From: Diprion similis
Taxonomy: Eukaryota > Arthropoda > Insecta > Hymenoptera > Diprionidae
NCBI RefSeq assembly: GCF_021155765.1
Contig: NC_060115.1
Coordinates: 11,884,493 to 11,948,492, forward strand
Direction: 5' to 3'
DNA length: 64,000 nucleotides
Below, one piece after another: positions 23,601-36,292 of the stretch. How positions within the stretch are numbered: the stretch's first letter is position 1; the number at the start of each line of letters is the position of its first letter. The translations under genes were made by a program, and so were the position numbers. The notes under the pieces are model-generated. The model saw only the letters and a program-made list of their open reading frames with translations. It did no database searches and was not told the DNA's origin.

Positions 23601-26600
23601 AATAATCAACAACAGTTGGATTATACTTATATTGATGCAATCTAGCCAAGATCAGGTTGCTTTGTGAAGCTCATGTTGTGTAACTGGGAAGATACGTGTT
23701 TACGGGGTATCTGTACTAGTATTATGTGAGAAATTATAAATGCTCAATTCGCTTCAAAAGCGTCATGAACACTTGTCCAGTATTTGGTTGGAATTACGCG
23801 CAGAGTAAATTGAAAATACTCAATTTCGGTATATACCTCAATAGTTTTAGTGCTTATTCAAGTTCACGGAATGGTACCAAAAATTATAGTATATATCGCG
23901 ATACTACTTTACTATTTTAAACAATACAGCAAACCTCAGAAGTGTATAAAGTTACACAAAGAATTCCTTCTAATCTCTCATTGTCTTGAAAATACAATTA
24001 GAAGAATCTACGTTATTCTACACTTGTTTGTAACCGGATAGCTCAGCAGTCAGTTAACTTTATAGTCTTCCTTACATATGTAACCACAACTATAATACTA
24101 CAAGCAAATTCACACTCACTCGTCAGACAAATAGTTGATTTGATTGCCGGCGTGATTGCCTTGTGTGGATCCATTTTCCACGGTCTCCAAACTGGCTACG
24201 CTGTTTAAATCGGTCATTTCACTTATGTCATTTCCCACAGGCGATGTTGGACTATACTGACTATTACTTTGAGTAAAATAAATCTGCGGCTTCGTAAGGT
24301 TTTGCTGCGTAATTGCAGCCACGGCAATTACGGAGACGTCATGTTTCACAATTCCACAATCCCTGGCTACCGATAAGGCAGTTAGCATGTTGTCTCCCGT
24401 CACCATCACTGTTTTTATGCAAGCTACGTTCAACAATTTGATAACTGGCGAAGTACCAGGCTTCAGTCGGTTCTCCAATATCACGAAAGCCAAGAAGTTT
24501 AAATCCGTTTCTGCTGACTCTCTACTTATCCGCTGTACTTTAGCGTAAGACAATCTATTCAACGATTTATGAGCCAGGGCAATTACTCTGTACCCTTCGG
24601 AAGTGTATTCTTGCAGAACGACCGCAAAATTTGATGGAACTATATGAGAAAAAGAGTAAAATCATCAGTTTAAATACAGAGTCTTCAAGTGCTGTGAAAA
24701 ATTTCGTATATTCATACGATGAATTTGTCACTTACTTGATTCGGGTTTGGACAAGCTAAGAATCATCTCAGGGCTTCCTTTGCAGTAGAGGTCAAAGTGA
24801 TTGGCTCCCAACGTTCTCGTGATGACGCTCATTCGCTGCAAGCTCGATGTAAATGGAAACTGCCTGACTATACCGATTTCAAGTGATTGTTCGCTCAGCT
24901 GCATCGTTGACTCACTAAGGGTGTCCTCAAGATTGCTACTTGTCTCTTTCACCTGGTCGTTCATGGCTGATCTTGTGGAATTCTGACGTTCCGGTGATAT
25001 CGTGAGATCTTTACAATTAACTCCGGCGAACTTTGACCCTTTTGGTGGCCTGACGACAGTTGGGAAGAGCATAGAGAACTTGGAAGTATCGGAAACATCT
25101 GGCTCTTCCAATGTCCAACCCGTTGATTCAAACATCTTGAGGTCCAAGGGATCTCCGGACAACTGACGGTCGATTATTGTAATACTGTGACAGGTGACCA
25201 TACCAACGAGTACTCCGTCTAATTCAAGAGTAGATATGTCTTTGACTGGACTTTGAAACATTTTGTTTGATATGGGAACGACCCCCCACATGTCCAACCC
25301 GTCTTCGGTTAACGTTCCGGTTTTGTCAAAGCATACGCAGTCGATTGAACCCGAGACATTGATAGCTCTTGGACTGGTGCAATAAATTTTCTTATTTTGC
25401 AGCCTGTTCTGAGCGATGAGTCGTCCAACCGTCATAGCAGCTGGAAGAGCTGGTGGTACCACGATAGTGATCAAGTCAAGTGCTTCCAATGCTATTCGGC
25501 CTCCGGAAATACCTTGGAGCAGTTTAGTGGTAATTGTGTAAACGAAACCAATGCTAGCAATGCAAGCTAAGAGTATTACAAACTTGTAGGAGTCCTGCTC
25601 AAATTTGAAGTCAACCGGTGGTGGATACATTATAGATCGTACTAGCCCACCCTTGCTAGTATTAAATCCGGTCCTGATGACGACAGCGATTACTTTTTCC
25701 GTACCGAAGTACCTTGTTTGAATTACCTGCGTTCCACAGTACAACGTGTGCCTTGCGTGCTCTTTTGTGTCGTACAAAATCTCACTTGAAACGGGAATAG
25801 GCGTTTTAGTTACCGGTACAGATTCCCCGGTCAACATCGATTCGTTTAGGATACAATTCCCTGTCAACAGGACAGCGTCGCAAGGCATAATGCATCCGTG
25901 AGATGGAATTACGAGCAAATCACCAGGTACCAAATGTTCCGTTTGTACGGTCGCAGTTTTCCCATTTGATGGGTCGCGAATAACCGTTGCCACATCAGAT
26001 GCGTGAACCGTAGACCTTAAGTTGTGCTGGTTCTGCAAGAAGAAGTTACAATGTAAAAAAAAAGAAAGTTAAGGAAGTTCATACGTGCAGATAATCAACA
26101 CAATTGCTTTTCCCAAAATTTTAAGGGTGAATACAGCTTTGATATGAAATCTGACTTGTTGTTCAGATTTTGCATTCATCAGAGAGAACCATTCTTGTTC
26201 AATGTAATCAGCGCCTTGTCCTACCGACTTTTCGGAAGTCACAAATCCTCTGTGCTTTCTTTACTTGTTACTCGTACATAGTTATAAATAAAATCAAACT
26301 TACCCTCCTTGTTTGAATCACAGCCATCATAATACCGAAACTAGACATAGTTAGAATAGCCATAGCGTAGTACAGATAATCTTCGGAAGCCCAAAGGCAG
26401 AAGCTGAACAATTGGAATATATAGAAAGGATTCAAAACTTCCAAGCCGAGAAGTGTCAGGATGCTTTTAATCGGGATGACAATTTCATTGCTTCCATAAA
26501 CGAAACGCCTGTGAAAATAATGAAATAATTTTTAATCTAGGTATAGTTAATCGGTTAGGAAAGTGGGCGATGGAATGAGTACTCACCGCATAAATTGATC

Positions 26601-29172
26601 CTGTGCTGTCAACCCTCGCATTTGATGAAGCGTTGAGGTCAGAACTCCTTCGTCCAAACTTTTCAATTTTATAAATTCACACCTGTCCGTGTCCCAAACG
26701 TAAGTGAGTTTCTTGCAGGAAAATGTTAGGATGGATTTGGCATCTGCAGAAAAACGATTTTCAGTCAACTCTTACAAAACTAATCTTAACTCATGATACG
26801 TAACATACAATTTCAACATTTTTTTTACCTTTAAACTGACCACCGCTTAAATGAACTGATAAAGTCAGCGGACCTTGATCTTCTTCGACTTCAGTGAAAA
26901 AATCATCCTCCGGAAATGTGTCCTTGCCAATTAATGATTCTCCATCTTTGGGCAGTCTTCTGCATGAGCAATTAAAGAGTTGATACAAAAAGTGATAGTC
27001 TGCTTACTAATTAGTAATAAAATCTAGTAGTAAAAAAGTGTACTAACGAGACTTCCTCTGCGCTGATGGTACTCAATTTCTTTACGTAACGACTGGTATG
27101 TTTTCCTTGGAACTTTTCTACCAGAAGCACCGCCTCTGCTTCTTCCAATGAGCATCTCGAATGTGTGGCAAGTAACATCAAATGCGGCACCCAATGGAAG
27201 AACAAGCGAAGCAGACCCGCTGTGCAGATGATAAATATCCACGTGATCGATGTCCGTAAGTGATTCTTCTTGTATCTGCGCAGCAATAATTGTTTGGATC
27301 ATATTAAATCGACCCCATGAAAGAAAATTTTAAAAATTATTAAACAAAAGTTGCGTAAAACAGTTACCAACCCATAAATTTCCATCTGGTCCTCTTCGCC
27401 CGCGTTGATATAATCAACACCATTTTTAAGATGAAGAAGGCCATTACCTCGAGTACCTAATACACAAAGCACGAACTGTTAACACAATACAATTATGCAT
27501 GTTCCACCTCAATATTACAGCATAAAATAGACCCAAGGGAATATTCACTTCGTGAAATTGTGTATTGAAATCGAAATAGAATGAGACGGAGTCACTTGAA
27601 ATATATTCAATTTCTAGCACACCCAATACTGAATGAAATAGCCTTTTATCAGAATTTTTTTTTAACATACCGTGACTGACGTCGGTGAATTTGTTACAGT
27701 CATCCCTAACGCGCGCTCTATTATTATTAAAATCAAACGTCGGTCGGCCATATGTTCATATTATTTTCATGAAAAAAATACAGCTTCAGTAACGAGTGTC
27801 GGTAGAAGGGTTGCACTTTCTCTGAACAACCACTCAAAGGCATGCAATTTTGCTACCGACGGATGCGCTGATTGCATTATTGTAAAAATCTTAACTTCAT
27901 GCGTCGAGGAATTGTCCAGCTACACCACTCATCTCGACATTATTTTGCAAACAACTGAGACGCAGTGAACTTTTCACACGAGGAAATAGAGAGAACTCAG
28001 TGGGTGCCAGGTCAGACGCATAAGGTGGATGAGATAAAGTTTAACAACCCAAAGCAGCAACAAATGAGCTGGTATTTTGTCTTAATGATTTCTCGTAACT
28101 ACGTTAGAATATCCCAGTCCCGGTAATACGTTTCTGTAATTCTTTGGTTCTTATATGAGCATAATCTCTCAGGCAAACACCACAACACACCTAAAACACT
28201 CTTGGTATCACATTTCTCATCATAGCTGCTCATGTCGTGGTGAGCAGGACACGTGCGGCTGCTTTGGGTCGTCAAGTTTCGTCTCATCACTTTTATTTTG
28301 CTTAACATGGCACTTGGGGACTTCTTTGTCTTTCCCCGTATGGAGAGTTCAATGTTTGAAAAGCGTTTGGGGGGCAACCACGAGATGATTGCTGAGATGG
28401 AGCAATTCTTCGAAGTACAAGACAAGGAATTATCCAATAATAATCTCTGCCGATTCATCTATCGATGACAGTAGTGCGTGTCCTTGGTCGGCAGATATGT
28501 AGAGGAGTACACCTACCCACCGATACCCGTCACTAAATCTCTATTTCTTGATGGTAGTAAAAACTTTATCACTGATCCACGGAACATGATAAGCGAGGAT
28601 AGAATTATGGAAACGTCGACATCTGTGACAACATTCGTCTAAAGTATACTCTGCTGACTGTCGGTGGCAATACTTGCTGTTGAACAGTTTTATACCAAAC
28701 TTGGCATCGTGTGAAAAAAGTTTGAATCGTTTCTTATGGGAATATAAAAACTGGCAATCAAGTGAGTCGACAGGTGTTCCGGAAGTTAGTTTTTCGAGAC
28801 AATTAGCTAGTTGCGCGCTACTTGACTCCAATAATTGCTAACTGATGGTCGAGGTTGATGTGTACGAAAGAGCTACAAAAAATGGCTGGATGATTTATCG
28901 CACAGAAAATCTTAATGTAATTGCGTAACTAGGACACAAAATCTTGAACTTCGCCCCGGGAAATTAGAATTATTTTGCTAAGTGTTGATTCTGATTTAAA
29001 CTAGGCATCATTAAGAAATGATTTTCAGTTTAAACCAAGTATTCTCACCCTCTAACAGTTCTGTTTTCTGTTCATGCTGGTGTTCGGTGGATGGGTTGGC
29101 GTTGCGGTTTCCAAAAACGCTATAAGCATTTCGAGCAAAGCCCAAATTCAATTTGTTTGGTGTGGTTGGCAT
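20680..29172 (-). CDS. ATP13A3: P5B-type P-type ATPase (polyamine-transporting ATPase 13A2/13A3-like)
   Basis: Ten coding exons splice in phase: 29049..29172, 27372..27456, 27048..27275, 26829..26959, 26587..26743, 26304..26508, 24736..26032, 24120..24639, 22781..22962 and 20680..22142. They give 4392 bases and 1463 residues. The start at 29172 (MPTTPNKLNL) has an in-frame TAA nine bases upstream. Visible motifs include EEDQMEIYGY in the N-terminal region, the actuator loop TGES (about 378-381), the P5B transmembrane-4 signature PPALP (about 503-507), the phosphorylation site DKTGT (Asp about 546), KGSPE, MVTGDN and GDGAND (about 980-985). The C-terminal membrane block follows. P5B pumps sit in late endosomes and lysosomes; ATP13A2 and ATP13A3 are linked to polyamine export to the cytosol. 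PPALP separates it from P5A (PPELP). The cytosolic tail after the last membrane segment is about 200 residues, Ser/Asn-rich and much longer than in vertebrate ATP13A3. The exon 2 donor (GG|GTTGGT) is weak but gives the family's IYGY. Confidence 0.96.
27898..28140 (-). pseudogene. Mariner/Tc1-type transposase fragment, decayed (copy 1)
   Basis: The minus strand carries pieces of the mariner catalytic domain. A TETYYRDWDIL stretch followed by LREIIK resembles the region before the second Asp block. A partial D-x-x-PAH block follows, and then in another frame a clear HPPYASDLAP run with TEFSLFPRVKSSLR. This is the conserved third-Asp neighbourhood of mariner transposases. A TGA at 27898..27900 ends the frame. 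Stops and frameshifts show it is inactive. Terminal inverted repeats were not recognised. Confidence 0.7.
28230..28468 (+). pseudogene. Mariner/Tc1-type transposase fragment, decayed (copy 2, inverted relative to copy 1)
   Basis: The plus strand repeats the same segment as copy 1 at the DNA level. CTGCTTTGGGT is shared, followed by TTAACATGGCACTTGGGGAC where copy 1 has the SDLAPTE codons. The best frame reads MALGDFFVFPRMESSMF and ends at a stop near 28468 after a helical, acidic tail, as at the C-terminus of mariner transposases. By eye the two copies match at roughly two thirds of positions over about 90 bases. It has no intact catalytic domain. Confidence 0.6.
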
Positions 29173-30099
29173 TTTAACTTAGTCCGGTAGAACACAGTTT
29201 CAGTACGATTAAATAATTCTTATTCGTGGTATTCCACACGCAAGTATAATTACAGGCGTTGTTTCTTTGCGGGTTTTCTTCAAGTTACCTTTTTTTTAAG
29301 TAACGCGTTATCTTCAGACCACTTTACCGCGATAAAATTGATGGCAGGCTGCCTTTTTGATAGCACAGTTAAATTTAAGTTAAACACACTTCGTTTGAAA
29401 ATTTCAATATTCATCAAACACTTACACCGTATTATAGTATATTTACTGATATTTATTGTCTACGTGATATCTATAGTATGTGTATAGTCTATGGTAATAA
29501 GTAACCAATCTTTAAATGAACTAAACTTAAATTTCAATCGTTTAACGAGAGGGTGGGTCACAGTTCTCAATCGAGTCAACTTCTTCCAATTTGTTTTTCA
29601 CTACTCATCCGACTCGACTCATGTGACGATATTTGGAAACAAAAAAACGGAAGATGTACAATGACCGGGAAGTGCAAGCAAAAACAATGGGATTACTTGC
29701 TGCAGTCAAGAAAAAATACTCTTGAATTCCAGTCTTGGAGACGATAACCGCTAACTGTTCATTTCAGCATATGGAAAGGTGTGGAAGAAACCTCTGAACA
29801 TGTGTCAGAAAATCATCGTTGCCATTGTGCATACGGGAATAAAGGGGAGCAGTGCCAAATTCTTTCTCGCCCAATCTGCTACCGCCAATGATAGAAAGCT
29901 AGCATTGTGTCAAAAAATTAGTTTTCAACTATGTCTCTGTAACTAGTGCGGTAAATGCTAGTCTACCTTATACTTTTTCGCCTAATGCTAGCTAGGCGAG
30001 CTAATAATTTCGTGGAAGCGAACGAGATAGCGGTACATCAATAACGTGATATCGAGTTTCGGTAGTTTGAAATATTGAAGCTGATGCTATCGCTTCGGG

Positions 30100-30520
30100 T
30101 TTTGCCTCTTTGGAAATTCCTGTCAGTCACCAGGATCGGCGAGTTTTCTCCAGCCAATTCGAGGCGTTGTAACCGCTCGTTCACCCTCGCTCATTCCTCG
30201 TACCAATCCGACGATATCTTCCAACGCGTTCCCAGTCGTTACCGGCAATTGCCGAACGCAGCTCTTCCTCTCGAAGCCGCAGGACGAGTGCCGAACAATA
30301 TTCCAGCTATCAGGGATCAATCTTGCCAAGCTTTTAGCTGTGATCCTATTGCGGACGCGACGGCAATTACGATCAAGCTTCCTATTGGTTGTCTCTCCTC
30401 CGTTTTCCTTGGTACCGAATCCACTCGACGCACCTCCACCGCGTGGCGCGGTATCTGCTCTTGCTGCAAATGCTGCAGTTATCGCGAACCTCCCGTTTCC
30501 TATATCGTTCGACCTCAAAT
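30100..30520. promoter_or_regulatory. CpG-rich segment, possible promoter or 5' exon of the P5B ATPase gene
   Basis: GC and CpG content rise sharply against the AT-rich background, and open frames on both strands (157 and 133 codons) are by-products of the composition. It lies about 1 kb upstream of the ATPase start codon, whose exon begins with a short 5' flank, so an untranslated leader here is plausible. No TATA box or clear initiator was identified. The frames match no family I recognise. Confidence 0.3.
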
Positions 30521-32361
30521 ACATTACGGGTTAAAAGTATATATGTAGTGCGATCGAGCGCGACCGACAAATGTTGATAAATAACTGATCAGTAATACTT
30601 CAAAAGATCAATCGATAAGTCCTTGAAAGTCTTTTGACTTTTAATCTTCCACCGGTAACAAAGTCAATGATATTTACCGACGACGCGAAACGCTACGATG
30701 AATCAGACGTATAACTATTCGATAGAGCACCAAAAGTTTTATGATACTTTCTGGAGAAAAGTTTCTCTTAAATTTAAAGCAATCAACGGTTTATAATGTT
30801 CAACGTATATGAACCGTAAAATTGGAAAAATATAATTTAAGTACAACACCTTCCTCACTTGTATATTAAGTACAGTTAAATGTGTCTATACCGGTTTCAA
30901 CGACTACTGAGTTTAATGATGCCGGTATTAATAGAAATAACCTTATTTTAGAAATACTTATTTAAATTTAACTTGGAACTTGAACTAATTTATATTTAAC
31001 TCGGTACGTCACGCCAGACTCAAGGTATGGCGCCTGCTCTCTCGTGAATTATATCACAATTCAAATGTTAGATCACTTTGTAGGTAGTATCAACCAATTG
31101 TATTTCTCGATACGGACGTGATCTAATCACTCGGGTATTCCGAATTTCATTCAGAGCTTCAATATGGTTCCTTCACTGATTATTTCACACTTTAATACGC
31201 TATTATACTGTTCACTTCTCTTTGCAAATGTAAATTTTTAATTTATGCATCAAGCAAGAATTCCGCGTATGATTACTATTATTATAAACGGATTGCTGAT
31301 TCAGCGTGAATATATTTGAATTTTTGGGACAAGTTACATTCGCCGTAGAGTTAGAGATTTCATTATTTAACGGTTTTTTCACACTTAGATAACTTCGCTA
31401 TTGTTTTTCTTGCAAAAAATATCCAACGACAATTGTTATTCGAAACTTTTTTCAAATCAATCGCTTAAATGATTCATCATGTTCGGGACTTCTAAGTACA
31501 GCGAAAACTGTGCAATAGTTTATGCCTAAAATTTTATTCATATTGTCGGATTGAACGGCGGTCGTTCCAGTGAAAGTGAGATAACGTAAAACGAAAAAAA
31601 AAAGAAACGTTACTTCCTGCTCCGGAATCACTTTCGTCACTTGTATTTCACATTTATGTAGTTTACAGACTAGTACGGTATCACAGACTTTTTTATCCAC
31701 GGCTTTAATATCCGCATGTATGTGCGATATAAAATCTCCATGCAACGTCAGCTGTGCAGACGTCTAGCCGCTTTATACGATTAATTTCAAGTACGATAGC
31801 TCACGTCTAGGAAGACGACAACGTGCCGAACGTGCTCTGAGCAGGCGAGTAACTGACTTGAGATACAAGATGGTGGTTATATGGGCCTGGCCAATGCCGG
31901 AGACCGAGTCTTCGGAGTTAAAAGTGTCAGAGTATCTCTAAAGCTCCTTTCCAGAGCAGGATTAAGACGCGGTTGGTCATTAAATGATTTTCTGTACGAA
32001 AAATACAAAATCCTGATTCATTTCATTCGCATTTCGAGACGGGATATTCGGTGCGGGCACATTTTCTAGCAGAAGACATGCGCGTGGCCATATTGCCTCC
32101 CCTTGCGCCTCACGATCGCCGCGGCAAAGGTTCGAGCAGAAAGAATAAAACAGCCCGCCTACGGTACGACCAGGAGCGTCCATTGACTCATTTACTATCG
32201 TTACTATCAAAGCTCGTTCCTCTTTGTCTGTATATACATGTCTAAAAACCATACAGCACCCTCCCGATAATTTATCGGACTTAAGTGAACGAAGTAACTC
32301 CAAATACCAATCAAAATCCGACGTTTGGGAGTTGACTCTTCATTGTTGAGTATTGACCGCC

Positions 32362-32369
32362 TGACGTCA
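32362..32369. promoter_or_regulatory. CRE-like site TGACGTCA
   Basis: Perfect palindrome inside a CpG-rich segment, directly followed by CGCGCGCG. Together with the matching site at 33162..33169 it may mark a promoter or enhancer about 3-4 kb upstream of the P5B ATPase start codon. Function is inferred from motif alone. Confidence 0.3.
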
Positions 32370-33161
32370 CGCGCGCGCTTTCTATGTGTATACCACATAC
32401 CGGGTCTATACGGCAGGTGCGTACCTGTGTAGCTGTGGGCCCGTTCATTTCGCAGCAAGTATATTCAAGCTATATCCTAATCGATCCGCGACCTGTATTC
32501 AACTCTAAATAAGCGAATCATGGATCGAATGAAATTTAGCTCCCAAATGCTGAGATAATATGTGTTACAGGTAATATGACTGTTATAGGTGTATTTATAG
32601 ATCATTCGCTGTGGCTATAATCGTGGGATAATCTTCAATAAGAAATATTCCGATATAGTTTGGACTATACGAAATGGACTTGACGCAAGCTGTAATCTGA
32701 TACATTCAAGAAATTGGCACTCCGACAATTTGAAGCGGGATACAACCTTCGTACTTTTATACAACTATTTCTCCCTCGTGCAACTACAATATGCGACATT
32801 TTTTTTCCCAAATCTTAAAAATATCCTAAATTTGGATTCTACTTGTTCGTTAAATAAGGAAATTAATTTTGTTATTTGATTCTTCAATTCATTTTTTAAT
32901 TTACGATATTTATAGAGAAAAAAAGTCTTCGCGAAACTAAATGGAATCATTCAAATATTACGTCACGCTCTTAAGTGGGAGCGGAGGTTAGATTCACTGT
33001 TACAGGGAGGTGGGGATATAAACTCGTCGTGGCACGTCCTGCTTCTGTTTATGCGTATTTGCTTGTTTATTGATAGGACAATTGACATTATCCGTCGTGT
33101 TATTAACGAATATTCCATCGTACTAGGGACGGGGGGAGGTGCGAAAACGACGTGGATCTCG

Positions 33162-33169
33162 TGACGTCA
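33162..33169. promoter_or_regulatory. CRE-like site TGACGTCA with nearby GC box
   Basis: Perfect palindrome followed within about 15 bases by AGGGGGCGGGGG, a GC-box-like run. The cluster is the most promoter-like spot upstream of the ATPase gene, but no transcript start could be identified. Confidence 0.3.
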
Positions 33170-36100
33170 AAGGGCAAGGAAGGGGGCGGGGGTTCAAAAT
33201 GGTCGAAAACAGCGTGATGCAATAATCGGATGACCCCGCAAAACACCTTTGGCGATCGAGGAAAAGTTAATTAAATTCTAATAGTTTTGAACAATTGGCC
33301 GCAATTATATTTTGCTCTGCCGATAACCTGTTCCATCGTTTGAAAAATTATCCATCATAGACATTACAAATCTACACCGCCATGAACGTGTGATTATTAT
33401 CATGTTATCGGTTTTTATCATTTCACCATATCGTTACTCTAACTTCTAATTGTAAGTTACTTGATTCATTCTTGGAACGACCCACACTTACGCAACGTTA
33501 AAACTTTATTATTGATGCCTCTCGTTAATATGATTTATGACAATACTTTATGACGTTGTTCTTTTGTTTGTCTAGCAACCATTCGAAACAGTCTACGTTG
33601 GCTTTATCTGATCGCTGATAAGCTCAAACACGTGCTTGACGTCTCATTTTCATTTTTCGGTTCACTTTGGTTCCTCAGCGTCGTGAAATGTTAAAAATAG
33701 GTAGAGTATATGAATTTTATGGTAGCTATTATTTGTAAAAATAACATAGCTATTGTCTAACTTTATGAAAGTCAAAAAGATTGTATAGTTGGTTACAGGG
33801 AGATTTTATTATATAAACGATTTTTCGTGGTATTAATTAAAAATCTTTGCATTTTTTTAAGGAGTTGTAACAGACGTCATAAATGTTCTTGAAGGTTCCA
33901 TCGATCATAATGGGACAACACAAAGTCACATTCTTTGTTCTTTAACTCTGCATACATTTCTTTGTTTCAGTTCTTATACGTGTAGTGAATATAACTATAA
34001 CTAGAAACAGTTTCTCGAATAACATGAATGGGCCGTTTCAAAATAATTCAAGATAAAAATAACTCGTTTCGCTTCTGCGCAAAAATACGTAAAGTCTGAG
34101 TTACAGACGAATGACATGTGCAGTCATGTATTATTTTACATCTGCGGTGCTTTCGTGACTATAAATAGAGAAGTATATCGTTCGTGCGAATGTTTTCCAG
34201 TAAAAGTGAATTTTACTATTTGTATACAGTATGATTGATTTGATTTTTCAAATATCGCAATATCCATCGGAGTGTCTCAATTGAATTGCGCAGTTATGCC
34301 GGCCCTGAATGACACCTAACAGTGAAACCCATACCATCTCATTGTCAGACTAGTCACAAGTAAATTCCTGAAGATCATACGTATTACGTGCTTCACAATA
34401 AAACCAAGCAAGTCAAAGTTTAGTCCAGGTCAGACTTTAGATGCCACCTGCGAGCGTAAGCTTCAACTAATTTGATAAAATCCGTATTATCGACCGAGGA
34501 AAAGATAAAACAGTGTAGAAGGAAACGCCTGTATAACCGCAAACCTACATGGTGGTTATTCGTGTTAGGAAGCAGTGATGTCGATATTCTCATTTGCGAT
34601 AGACTGTAAAAACGCAAATGTTTCATATTTGTAATCTGATTTGAACGTTATGAGGTTACTTGTATTTGACAATATTACGACGGACGAAAACGAAAAAAAA
34701 GGAAACTTAAATTTTTGGGTTTCTGGATTATTGGAAATAGAGTTACCATTAAATTATACTCGCGTAGTGTGTTACAAAACAATGAGGAAACAATTCAACA
34801 CAAATAGAGATAATCTGCCTGCCAATGTAAACAAAGAACATGAGTATCGGACTCCCATACTATCGACGATAATATCCTTCAGCTTTTCGAAAGAAGAACA
34901 ACCATAAACACTAGTTATGAATAACAAGAGGTTTAGGAGTACGAATGGTCCCCAGCTTGATTGATGCTTACAAATGTTTGACCTCCGTTTGCCAGTCGTT
35001 ATTTTAAAACGAATCTGGTCTATCATTCACAGTTTTTTAGTCATACGTGTGTCACGCACTCTTTTTTTTATTTGGGTCGCTTCCCCGAATGAAAGTATTA
35101 CTGATTGACAAACAGCTTCACCAGAATGGGGATCCATTTCCAGTATCTCGTCTGATACACTGGATGTGGGATTCTTCAGGTACTAATTTTTGATTACTGT
35201 GGTTTTTTTGAAAAAATTTCAATGTTCGCGTGAAAAAGTTATTCAATCGAAGTGCACCAGGAATAGGTCAGCCATGAGGCTTACGTGAAATAATTTTGAA
35301 TTTCGCACTATGAACGTTTTCTTATATTGCTTAGTACTATCCCTCCATATTTTACAGATATGAACATAGAACTTCCATTTTTGCATCCACAAAGATACCA
35401 TAATTTTTCAAGTCATTTCAAGTTGTAGTCAAACCACCTTTGTGCATGGGAAAAATTTATATAGTGCTCACAATACACATAACACTGGAAAAATACTCTC
35501 GGTTTTGTGAAAATGTTCAACAATATAGCTGGAGAAGAATGATATAGTTTGTTGTTGAAATTACTATGTCGCTGTATAATGCCGTGGAATGAACTGGACA
35601 ATCAATTCTACTGTCCAAAAAAAAAAGCAAAACCACCAGTATTATTACTACATTATTTATACATTATCATGTATAATTTGTCAAATTGACGTGTGTCGGT
35701 TTAATTAGACATACTCTTGTTGCTCATATTTAACGTGGATTGCGTATGCTTCGCAGTAGTATACATGTTTCAAAATGAAATCTATTTAGAGATACGGAGC
35801 TCAAAGCTTCCTTAATTATGAACTATTGTCTCAAGCTTCTTTTAGTGGTATTAGGCCAGAGATCATAAAATGTTTAGTGCTGTTCTTCTCATGCTTGTTG
35901 CACACTATGCTGCTACTGTATGTGTAAAGTTAATTTTAACACTATGTAGTATATTTCATAGATGTGAGTGCAATAAATTTTTCGGTTGCCGAATGAAACT
36001 TCATAACGTAGAATTACCGAACAGGATACTCAGGCTTGAAAGTTTTCCGTTCGATGAATTGTAACTTGCAGTGACGACAATAAAAAATTTCACCTGCAGC

Positions 36101-36292
36101 AGTCTACTGACCATAATGATAGGAGACGTGTAATTTCAAGGAATTTTAGAATAGAGTGTGAAGATTATACTCTATAATTTCGTCTTGTCTTAAAACCATT
36201 TTTCCTAATTCAAAACGATAGAAATAAGTTTTTGACTTGTATTAGTGTGGAGATTGTCGTATCTAAAGAATTACTTTTATAATGTACTCATT

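Larger units (their letters stand above)
27457..29048 (-). other. Intron 1 of the P5B ATPase gene
   Basis: This 1592-base intron is the largest in the gene and holds two decayed mariner-type transposase fragments in opposite orientation (separate entries). The donor is G|GTGAGA and the acceptor TATTAG. The remaining introns are 96, 88, 85, 78, 271, 96, 1157 and 638 bases. Confidence 0.85.
29173..36292. other. Intergenic region upstream of the P5B ATPase
   Basis: No complete gene is seen in this stretch. It includes CpG-rich segments at about 30100..30520 and 31850..32470 that could be promoters or untranslated 5' exons of the ATPase gene. Perfect TGACGTCA (CRE-like) sites lie at 32362..32369 and 33162..33169, the second next to a GC-box-like AGGGGGCGGGGG. 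The other short frames have no recognisable domains. Confidence 0.5.

Noticed and set aside
24030..24100. GGATAGCTCAGCAGTCAG resembling a tRNA A box
   Set aside because: No acceptor stem, anticodon arm or B box follows at the right distance, and it lies inside an ATPase intron.
30075..30548. 157-codon plus-strand frame and 133-codon minus-strand frame
   Set aside because: Both lie in a CpG-rich segment, overlap each other and match no family; composition explains their length.
31452..31745. 97-codon minus-strand frame beginning MHGDFISHIHADIKAVD
   Set aside because: The start is TTG, there is an in-frame stop shortly upstream and no splice-compatible partner exon, and the family is not recognised.
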